A DNA stretch of 19,843 bases, taken from contig JAGWRH010000218.1 in NCBI GenBank assembly GCA_028876695.1, forward strand, positions 1 to 19,843, in the 5' to 3' direction. This document shows, one piece after another, positions 14,580 to 19,843 of the stretch. The notes below the pieces were generated by a model. It saw nothing but the letters and a program-made list of their open reading frames with translations, was not told where the DNA came from and searched no databases. This stretch comes from Acidobacteriota bacterium (GTDB lineage Bacteria > Acidobacteriota > Terriglobia > Acidiferrales > UBA7541). Each line of letters opens with the position of its first letter. Within the stretch, counting starts at the first letter, position 1. A program made the position numbers and the translations under genes.

Positions 14580-15476
14580 TTAGCGGCTCGTTGTGGAAGT
14601 TTTTGCCAGCTCGTAGTTGATGTATTGCTGCAGCGTTGCCAAGTCGCCGCCGATCAGCGGCCGGCCGTTGATATAAATCGTCGGCGTGCTCTCCACTCCG
14701 AGCGCGACGCCTTGCGCGTGTTCAGCCTCCACTGCTTTTTTCGCTTCATCCGACGCCATACAGGCTTTGAACGTGTCCGGCTTCAGCCCCGACTGCGTGG
14801 CGTATTGAAGCAATTGGGTCCACACGTTTTCGGGCGAAATGACGTCCTGGTTATCGAAAATCGCGGACTCCATTTTCCAGAACGCGGCCGGCGATTCCTC
14901 GAACGCGCAGCGGCCGGCGATGGCCGCGGTCTCCGCCCAGGGATGAATCTGGGCGAGGGGAAAATTCTTGTAAACGATCCGTATCTGCGGGTATTCGGTT
15001 TCGACCGTCTTCATCGCTTCATAGAGTTCCTGGCAGTGCGGGCATTCGAAATCGCTGAATTCGACGAGAGTAACGCGCGCATCCGCGGGCCCCAGGCTCG
15101 GCGAACCATCGGCATTGATTTTTGCGCGATTCGCCGCGAACGGGTCGTCACCCATTTTATACATTTCGCCCCGCAGCAGCGTTTTGCCGTCCTTGCTGAC
15201 GAATACATCGCCTTTTTCCACGCGGCCTTGCAGCGTCACCTGCACCGCCACATCGTAATAGTCAGCGGCCGCGGATGGCGCGAGCGGCCCGAGCTTCACT
15301 TTCACGTCCGGGCCCCAGGCGAAAAGCTCACGCACGAAGGATTCCGTTGTTTTGAGCAGTTGTTCCTGATTGCTCGGCACGGAATTCTTGACCTCCGACC
15401 GCGCCGCTTGCGCGGCGCACGGAATGCCCGCCAGAAGAAACACTACGATCGCCAGCACTGTGCCTTTCGCGGACAT
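14580..15476 (-). CDS. Exported DsbA-family thiol:disulfide oxidoreductase
   Basis: A 298-aa protein starting at ATG 15476, with GGGAGG about 10 bases upstream; the longer frame to 15746 runs through the palindrome and promoter and into the next gene. Residues 1-25 are a signal peptide (VLAIVVFLLAGIPCAAQAA). Residues 38-115 form an extra N-terminal domain with a QVTLQGRVEKGDVFVSKDGK strand region, which I do not recognise. From about 127 comes a DsbA-like thioredoxin fold: VTLVEFSDFECPHCQELYEA with the active-site CPHC at 145-148, the helical insertion, and the cis-Pro loop ESTPTIYINGRPL (Pro265). Two further Cys (190, 239) could be structural. It most resembles the DsbA/Com1-type peptide-fused oxidoreductases and is expected to form or shuffle disulfides in the periplasm. 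The specific client is unknown. Confidence 0.9.
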   Translation of the reverse strand: MSAKGTVLAIVVFLLAGIPCAAQAARSEVKNSVPSNQEQLLKTTESFVRELFAWGPDVKVKLGPLAPSAAADYYDVAVQVTLQGRVEKGDVFVSKDGKTLLRGEMYKMGDDPFAANRAKINADGSPSLGPADARVTLVEFSDFECPHCQELYEAMKTVETEYPQIRIVYKNFPLAQIHPWAETAAIAGRCAFEESPAAFWKMESAIFDNQDVISPENVWTQLLQYATQSGLKPDTFKACMASDEAKKAVEAEHAQGVALGVESTPTIYINGRPLIGGDLATLQQYINYELAKTSTTSR

Positions 15477-15507
15477 TCGGATCAGTCCTCCCGTCCCCCG
15501 GATCGGA

Positions 15508-15524
15508 TGTAATCGGCGATTACA
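15508..15524. promoter_or_regulatory. Perfect 17-bp palindrome, operator-like, upstream of the DsbA-like gene
   Basis: TGTAATCG and CGATTACA flank a central G, giving 8-bp perfect arms. The site is 31 bp upstream of the ATG at 15476 and begins inside the candidate -10, covering the expected transcription start. This is a classic place for a repressor operator. I cannot name the regulator. Confidence 0.5.
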
Positions 15525-15552
15525 GGATAGAGAAATTCGTCCGCGAGCGCAA
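15524..15552 (-). promoter_or_regulatory. Candidate promoter of the DsbA-like gene
   Basis: On the minus strand TTGCGC, a 17-bp spacer and TATCCT (15529-15524) lie immediately before the palindrome. Both hexamers are moderate matches; the spacing is ideal and the position relative to the start codon (about 50 bp) is sensible. Confidence 0.4.
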
Positions 15553-15618
15553 AACTCAAAACCTATCGATGCGTCGCGCAAGATATTGGGATGCTCGCGG
15601 GAAGAATGCATGGAAGAG

Positions 15619-16737
15619 CTAGCGCAGCGCCTCAGCCGGCGCGGACTCGGCCTTCCGTGCGAGCCAGTCGCCCGCTTCAGCCGTTCCGAGCGATCCACCC
15701 AGGTCAGGGGTAGTTTTCCCTTCGCGGATCGCGGCGCGCACGGCATGCTCCATCCGGCGAGACTCGTTCGTGAGGCCCAAGTACGTGAGCATCATCGCCG
15801 CAGCCAGAACCGCTCCCATCGGATCGGCAATTCCCTTTCCTGCGATCAAGGGCGCCGAACCATGGACGGGCTCGAACATCGATACCTGCCCCGGATGAAT
15901 ATTCCCCGACGGTGCGAGCCCGAGTCCTCCTGCCAGCTGCGCGCCCACGTCGCTGGCAATGTCGCCGAACAAATTGCACGCGACGATCACTTGAAATTGC
16001 GAAGGGTCGCGCACCATCTGCATCAGCAGATTATCAATGTACATGTGGCTGGATTCGATTTCCGGATAGTCGCGCTTCACGTCGCCGAACGTCCGCTGCC
16101 AAAGATCGTGGCCGTAAGGCAGAGCGTTTGATTTGTCGCTCATGCACACCCGCTTAAGCCCGTATCGGCGCGCGTATTCGTAGGCAAACCGCAAAATGCG
16201 CTCTACACCTTTGCGCGTGTTCACGTCTTCCTGGGTGGCAATTTCGTCCGCCGTGCCTTTTTTGAAGAAGCCGCCCATGCCTACGTAGAGTCCTTCAGTG
16301 TTTTCCCGGATGACCGTGAATTGAACGTCCTTTTCCTCGCGGTCGCGCAGCGGCGTGAGCCGCCGGTCGAGCAGGACGCAGGGCCTGACGTTCGCGTACA
16401 AGTCCAGCTTGAATCGCAGGCCCATCAGGATATCCGCGCCGTGCCGATTGTCTGGGACGCGCGCATCCCCGAGAGCGCCCAGCAGGATAGCGTCAAAATC
16501 GCGGCGAAACATTTCCGGCGCATCGGGCGGCAAGGTGGTGCCGACGCGCAGATAACGGTCCGCGCCCCAATCAAATTCCGTCAACGAGAGATCGTGGCCT
16601 TCGGCGGATGCCGCGGCCTTCATCACTTTCACGGCCTCCGGGATCACTTCCTTGCCGATCCCATCGCCGGGAATCACCGCGATACGCTTAGTTGGAAAAT
16701 TTCGTTTTTCTGGCATGACGGACGGTCGACCGGGCAT
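15619..16737 (-). CDS. leuB: Isopropylmalate/isocitrate dehydrogenase family protein, probably 3-isopropylmalate dehydrogenase
   Basis: A 372-aa beta-decarboxylating dehydrogenase, which oxidises a 2-hydroxy acid with NAD and Mg2+ and then decarboxylates it. Family blocks: IAVIPGDGIGKEV (about 19-31), LGALGDARVPDNRHG, LDLYANVRPCVLLDRRLTPL, the RENTEGLYVGMGG substrate motif, SDKSNALPYGHDLWQ with the catalytic-type Lys, YIDNLLMQMV, NLFGDIASDVGAQLAGGLGL with the metal-binding Asp pair, and EPVHGSAPLIAGKGIADP for the cofactor. The substrate loop reads HGADILMGLRFKLD rather than the ETGLL-type loop of classical LeuB, so tartrate- or other malate-type activity is possible; leuB is the likeliest assignment but not certain. 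The ATG at 16737 overlaps the upstream stop (TAATG) and follows GGTGG; an in-frame ATG at 16716 is a less likely start. Confidence 0.88.
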   Translation of the reverse strand: MPGRPSVMPEKRNFPTKRIAVIPGDGIGKEVIPEAVKVMKAAASAEGHDLSLTEFDWGADRYLRVGTTLPPDAPEMFRRDFDAILLGALGDARVPDNRHGADILMGLRFKLDLYANVRPCVLLDRRLTPLRDREEKDVQFTVIRENTEGLYVGMGGFFKKGTADEIATQEDVNTRKGVERILRFAYEYARRYGLKRVCMSDKSNALPYGHDLWQRTFGDVKRDYPEIESSHMYIDNLLMQMVRDPSQFQVIVACNLFGDIASDVGAQLAGGLGLAPSGNIHPGQVSMFEPVHGSAPLIAGKGIADPMGAVLAAAMMLTYLGLTNESRRMEHAVRAAIREGKTTPDLGGSLGTAEAGDWLARKAESAPAEALR

Positions 16738-17063
16738 TACGCCACCGGCAGCAGTATTTCCGCGAGTTCGGCGGCGAACTCTTCCAACTCGGCGCGGCGC
16801 TCCGGCGTCGCTTCGAGCTTTTCATTCTTTCGCACGAACCAGTGGCCGTCCGATTGAATGGTATGGGCGCTCAACTGCCCTGCGACTAGATACGATGGGT
16901 TGCCGTACATGCGGAAGCTGCCATCTCCGGTAGGCGCCAGCAAAGCGGCGCAATTTCCTCGCTTCACTCCGACGAGGCTCTCGTACATCGGAAACGCTAC
17001 GACGTCGATACCATGCGATCGCAGGCGATCGAGCACGGCGATTTGCTGTGCATTCAATTCCAT
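16737..17063 (-). CDS. Hypothetical protein coupled to the LeuB-like gene
   Basis: A 108-aa cytoplasmic protein of unknown function. It has no signal peptide or transmembrane segment. The first half looks alpha/beta (LDRLRSHGIDVVAFPMYESL, then GVKRGNCAALLAPTGDGSFR and MYGNPSYLVAGQLSAHTIQS); the second half is a charged helix (ERRAELEEFAAELAEILL). No catalytic motif is evident. The ATG follows a GAGGCGAG ribosome site, and its TAA shares a base with the next ATG (TAATG), so it is translated together with the dehydrogenase. That tight link suggests a functional connection, such as a small accessory or regulatory protein, but this is inference. It begins 55 bp after the end of the upstream exported-protein gene, so all four minus-strand genes could be one transcript. 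Confidence 0.75.
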   Translation of the reverse strand: MELNAQQIAVLDRLRSHGIDVVAFPMYESLVGVKRGNCAALLAPTGDGSFRMYGNPSYLVAGQLSAHTIQSDGHWFVRKNEKLEATPERRAELEEFAAELAEILLPVA

Positions 17064-17118
17064 CTCGCCTCTAGAATAACAGGCTCGGAGGATGTTCAGC
17101 TATCGCCGCGCATGGCGC

Positions 17119-17970
17119 TCATTTGGATGGCGCAGCGGGCGTCGCAGACGGCGGCTTAATAATCGTGGTAAACCGCCCGTTCACCACCGGATTGCGGTCC
17201 TCGGCGGGGTCGCATTCCTGCTCGTTTTCTTCCATCCGGTTCAAGTCTTTCACTCGCACCCAATCGATGGTCATGTCAATCGGCGCGGCGAGGGCCACCG
17301 GGTCGTCCCAGGTGAAGTGAATCTCCAGTTCATCGGGATTTATCATGCGGATGCGCTCGACGGCGTGCAATTGATCGCTGAACGGTCCGGCGACTTGTCC
17401 GAAGCCCAATGTAACTGGCGGCTTGATCGCCACGGTATCGATGACCAGGGTATCTCCGTCCCAGTGTCCGACCGAGTCGCCCTGCTTCGTTGGCCATAAC
17501 TCGTCCTTCGGCGGGTGGGAACGGCCGCCGGTATAGATGTGTCGCACGGCTCCAAGACTCGTGATCAGCGTGGCTTCTTCAGGCGTTACCTGCCACTCGT
17601 AATACCCGGGCTGTGTAATCGCGGGAAAACCGGGCACGAAGTTGCAGTCTGACGGCACGCCGCGTCCCGGCGGATTCGGGCTGGGGGCATTGGCAGCTGC
17701 CTGCTTCGCGCGAAGCTCGTCGGCTTTGGGCTGCCACGCGGGCGCGTAAGAGGGATGCAGCTCGGCAGCGTATACCCTGGCCCTTTTTAGTCCTTCCGGG
17801 CCGAATTGCTGCCCGTCCAATTCATCAGCCCACATGTCCAACTGCCATATGCCCGACCAGTCCGGTAGCTTGGCAAACGCCGCGATGCGTTCCTTCGGAG
17901 ACTTTTGCGTCCACGCAGGAGACAAGCAGCATCCCATCAGCGCGGCCAGTACGACGGCCCGGCGAATCAT
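17119..17970 (-). CDS. Exported protein of the family that accompanies DUF6152 genes
   Basis: A 283-aa protein with a signal peptide (RRAVVLAALMGCCLSPAWTQ, likely cut near residue 21). The mature part starts with the PDWSGIWQLDMW motif, continues through a proline-rich stretch (APSPNPPGRGVPSDCNFVPG), and holds the conserved blocks RHIYTGGRSHPPKDE and GDSVGHWDGDTLVIDTVAIK, which recur in this exported family of Acidobacteriota and proteobacteria. The fold looks beta-rich with many Trp and aromatic residues; no enzymatic motif is clear and its biochemical role is not known to me. The ATG overlaps the preceding stop by 4 bases (ATGA), so it is translated with the DUF6152-like gene. A run of acidic residues near 250 (EENEQECDPAED) and a Pro/Ala-rich tail are unusual. 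Confidence 0.85.
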   Translation of the reverse strand: MIRRAVVLAALMGCCLSPAWTQKSPKERIAAFAKLPDWSGIWQLDMWADELDGQQFGPEGLKRARVYAAELHPSYAPAWQPKADELRAKQAAANAPSPNPPGRGVPSDCNFVPGFPAITQPGYYEWQVTPEEATLITSLGAVRHIYTGGRSHPPKDELWPTKQGDSVGHWDGDTLVIDTVAIKPPVTLGFGQVAGPFSDQLHAVERIRMINPDELEIHFTWDDPVALAAPIDMTIDWVRVKDLNRMEENEQECDPAEDRNPVVNGRFTTIIKPPSATPAAPSK

Positions 17971-18467
17971 GGTGAGGCTCCTGCTGCCGCGCTGGGTTGG
18001 ACTTTTGGCGGCACCCTGCCGATCGGCTTTCCGTCAGGACCGATCGCGTAAACGATTTCGCCGCCGGTGCACCCATCGCGCAACGGATTGATTACCACCG
18101 TAACTTTGTCGCCGGGCTTCAAACTTGTGGGTTTCCAGCCATGGCGAAAAAGCTCCAGCGGCGCTCCCATCTCGATGCCCCACTCCACAGGCGCGGCTTT
18201 CGGGTCCTTGGGATCGGGCACGAGGAGTTGAATCCAGCAATGCGGATTGTTCCATTCAAGCGATTTCACCGTGCCGACCAGCGTCATTTGCTTCCGCGGA
18301 TCGAACATTGCATGCGAATGGTGCGCGAGAGCCGGCGCTGCCGAAAGCAACGAGAGGGCGGCCATCGTCACCACCGCGGGGACATGCTTACGGATGGAAC
18401 GGCCGTTTCGGTCAGCTACGGGCGTAGCTGGCAACCGTCTCGCGGGGAACATTGCGCGGTTCGGCAT
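17967..18467 (-). CDS. DUF6152-like exported protein
   Basis: A 166-aa protein starting at ATG 18467 with an excellent site, AGAGGAG, 6 bp upstream; a longer frame to 18653 crosses the promoter and hairpins and is rejected. A long basic N-terminal region precedes the hydrophobic core VVTMAALSLLSAAPALA, followed by AHHSHAMFDPRKQMTLVGTV. The order HHS, FD, T-L-x-G-T-V, EWNNPHCWIQL, then GWKPTSLKPGDKVTVVINPL and DGCTGGEIVYAIGPDGK is the signature I associate with DUF6152. The family is a small, probably periplasmic beta-barrel or OB-like protein; the two vicinal His after the signal could bind metal, which is speculative. It forms a two-gene unit with the following gene and has its own promoter candidate. 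Confidence 0.85.
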   Translation of the reverse strand: MPNRAMFPARRLPATPVADRNGRSIRKHVPAVVTMAALSLLSAAPALAHHSHAMFDPRKQMTLVGTVKSLEWNNPHCWIQLLVPDPKDPKAAPVEWGIEMGAPLELFRHGWKPTSLKPGDKVTVVINPLRDGCTGGEIVYAIGPDGKPIGRVPPKVQPSAAAGASP

Positions 18468-18505
18468 CGGCGTCTCCTCTACGGGCGGCCGACCAATTCG
18501 CGGGG

Positions 18506-18535
18506 AGTATAGGCGATGCCTCAGATTGCTCGCAA
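18506..18535 (-). promoter_or_regulatory. Candidate promoter of the DUF6152-like operon
   Basis: On the minus strand TTGCGA (18535-18530), 18 bp and TATACT (18511-18506). It lies 39 bp before the ATG at 18467, leaving room for the AGAGGAG ribosome site. A reasonable housekeeping-sigma match by eye. Confidence 0.45.
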
Positions 18536-18581
18536 CCGAAAACGCGGCGGCAGAGCAACCGATTTGGGGTCTTCCGTTCCA

Positions 18582-18622
18582 GCCGACGCCATCGCGTCGG
18601 CAGAGCGGTATCGAAAATACCG
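18582..18622. other. Two consecutive perfect hairpins in the divergent intergenic region
   Basis: GCCGACGC (18582-18589) and GCGTCGGC (18594-18601) form a perfect 8-bp stem with loop CATC. Four bases later CGGTAT (18606-18611) and ATACCG (18617-18622) form a 6-bp stem with loop CGAAA. Neither is followed by a T run. The 9-mer CGGCAGAGC occurs at 18548-18556 and again at 18598-18606, overlapping the first hairpin. This 340-bp gap (18468-18809) otherwise holds only promoters and no gene. Confidence 0.45.
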
Positions 18623-18711
18623 ACAACATAACTAGCCATTGGTCCGATGGCATAAGCTTGGGCTCCGCGTTAGGTCCAACAAATTAGCGCGTCTGATTAC
18701 CTTCTGAACAA

Positions 18712-18717
18712 TATAAT
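18712..18717 (+). promoter_or_regulatory. Candidate -10 element for the TPR gene at 18810
   Basis: A perfect TATAAT lies in the most AT-rich part of this intergenic region, 92 bp before the ATG at 18810. No good -35 hexamer is found at 16-18 bp, so an activator or another start may be needed. Confidence 0.3.
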
Positions 18718-18809
18718 TCTGGAATATTTCGCCTGCTGGTGGTACCGACGAAGACGATTGTCTCTGCTACGGTGTACTCCTGATCGCCACGAATACGCGG
18801 AGGGCTGTC

Positions 18810-19843
18810 ATGATACGATATCTCGCACTGTTCGCTGCAATACTGGGGCTATTCGGCGCGTCGGTCGACAACTGCCGAGCCGCAGGACCCGAAAGTAAGC
18901 CTTTGCGCGCCAGCGAGGTCCTGAGTCTAATTGCCGGCAAGGTCTTGCCTGAGGACATTGTCGCCGACATCGCCGCCGATCACCTGGCGTTTCGCCCGGA
19001 TGATTACTACCGCGGACTGCTTAAGACCGCCGATGCTGACCCGAAAGTCATTGCCGCTCTGGATTCCGCCCAGGTGGATATCGAACAGACTCCAGAAGCA
19101 GAGTCCGGGAAGGATCTGCTGGAGGGTCTTGCCGACGCTGCGAGTGCGATGAACTCCGGCAAGAAGGACCAAGCCGCACAGTACCTCAAGGCGGCTCTCG
19201 CGATCAGTCTCAACAGTCCGGATTGTTATTTCGTCGTAGGCCAGCTCCTCTTAGATGAAGAGCAATGGCTCGGCGCGCAGACTGCCTATAACCACGTGCT
19301 CGCGGAGGACGCCGACTACCCGGATGCGCTCACGAAACTTAGCTACGTTTTCTACAGGGAAGACGATGGGGAAAGCGCGCTTCAGAATGCGGAAGCGGCG
19401 CTGAAGCAAAACCCAGACAGTGCCGAATCGCACAAGAATGCGGCGCTCGCACTCGAAAAGCTGCGTCAGTTCGATGCTGCTGAAAAAGAATACCAATCTT
19501 CGCTCCGCCTTAAGAGCGATTACACTTTTGCTCGATACGACTTAGGAAACCTTTATCGTGAGAGCGGCCAGCCTGACAAAGCAATCGAGCAATACCGCAA
19601 AGCTCTTACTCTCAATCCGGACTACGCGCCCGCGCACAACAATTTGGGATACACGCTTCAAATGAAGGGCGATCTCGGTGACGCAATCCGCGAATATCGG
19701 GAAGCAACCCGTCTCGATCCGAGCGCATTAGATGCTAGACAAAACCTCGCCTACGCGCTGGAAGAAAACGGAATGTATGGACCAGCCGTAAAAGAATATC
19801 GGCAGATCGAAGAGGACTTCCCCAATTCTTCAATGTGCCATGA
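18810..19843 (+). CDS. Exported TPR protein, C-terminus beyond the window
   Basis: An open frame of 344 codons that runs off the window end without a stop. The ATG at 18810 follows GGAGG (18799-18803) at 6 bp. Residues 1-25 are a signal peptide (IRYLALFAAILGLFGASV). A region of about 75 residues without repeats follows (LRASEVLSLIAGKVLPEDIV, a possible small helical domain). From about residue 105 TPR units repeat to the end, at least six, for example LGNLYRESGQPDKAIEQYRK and LGYTLQMKGDLGDAIREYRE. It is expected to be a periplasmic protein-interaction scaffold. Its codon use is more relaxed than that of its neighbours (ATA, CTA, TTA and AGG appear), suggesting a different expression level or history. 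The partner is unknown. Confidence 0.9.
   Translation, partial: MIRYLALFAAILGLFGASVDNCRAAGPESKPLRASEVLSLIAGKVLPEDIVADIAADHLAFRPDDYYRGLLKTADADPKVIAALDSAQVDIEQTPEAESGKDLLEGLADAASAMNSGKKDQAAQYLKAALAISLNSPDCYFVVGQLLLDEEQWLGAQTAYNHVLAEDADYPDALTKLSYVFYREDDGESALQNAEAALKQNPDSAESHKNAALALEKLRQFDAAEKEYQSSLRLKSDYTFARYDLGNLYRESGQPDKAIEQYRKALTLNPDYAPAHNNLGYTLQMKGDLGDAIREYREATRLDPSALDARQNLAYALEENGMYGPAVKEYRQIEEDFPNSSMCH

Noticed and set aside
14625..15512. Open frame of 295 codons on the plus strand, opposite the DsbA-like gene
   Set aside because: The minus-strand frame has a signal peptide, CPHC and cis-Pro; the plus frame is compositional noise.
1..19843. CRISPR array, toxin-antitoxin pair, prophage or insertion sequence
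   Set aside because: No regularly spaced repeats, transposase, integrase or toxin-like small gene pairs were found on either strand.

Overview
The window looks like a chromosomal segment of a fairly GC-rich, Gram-negative-type bacterium. An Acidobacteriota member is the best guess. This rests on the protein mix: many exported TPR proteins, a DUF6152-type exported protein with its usual partner, several small PilZ proteins, a PolX with a PHP domain and an AtoE-type transporter. No rRNA, intact tRNA, phage gene, transposase or CRISPR array was seen, so the taxonomy is inference.

Layout. Positions 1-3390 (+) hold the end of uvrA followed by four genes packed with overlaps or gaps under 10 bp: an exported TPR protein, two related exported helical proteins of unknown function, and a SprT-like zinc metalloprotease. 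A small exported TPR gene (3431-3835, -) is divergent from uvrC (3976-5859, +). Next come an AtoE-type short-chain fatty acid transporter (5948-7378, +), a 500-bp non-coding stretch with repeats and hairpins, and polX (7879-9672, +). On the minus strand, ilvB-ilvN (12089 down to 9801) encode acetolactate synthase. Their roughly 370-bp leader ends in a terminator hairpin just before ilvB, which suggests transcription attenuation.

Positions 12484-14111 (+) carry three consecutive PilZ-domain genes, followed by a small unknown gene (14219-14566, +). On the minus strand lie a DsbA-like exported thiol oxidoreductase with a perfect 17-bp palindrome upstream, an isopropylmalate-dehydrogenase-family gene coupled by a TAATG overlap to a 108-aa unknown protein, and a two-gene unit of DUF6152-like and partner exported proteins. 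The window ends inside another exported TPR gene (18810 onward, +).

How the genes work together: UvrA and UvrC belong to nucleotide excision repair, PolX to gap-filling repair, and the SprT-like protease could act on proteins, so the first half leans to DNA maintenance. IlvBN and the LeuB-like enzyme point to branched-chain amino acid synthesis. The PilZ cluster is the likely cyclic-di-GMP-related part. No complete novel defence system or mobile system is visible. The strongest candidates for new biology are the ilvB leader, the coupled uvrA unit with its paralogous exported pair, the PilZ tandem array, and the structured non-coding stretch before polX.
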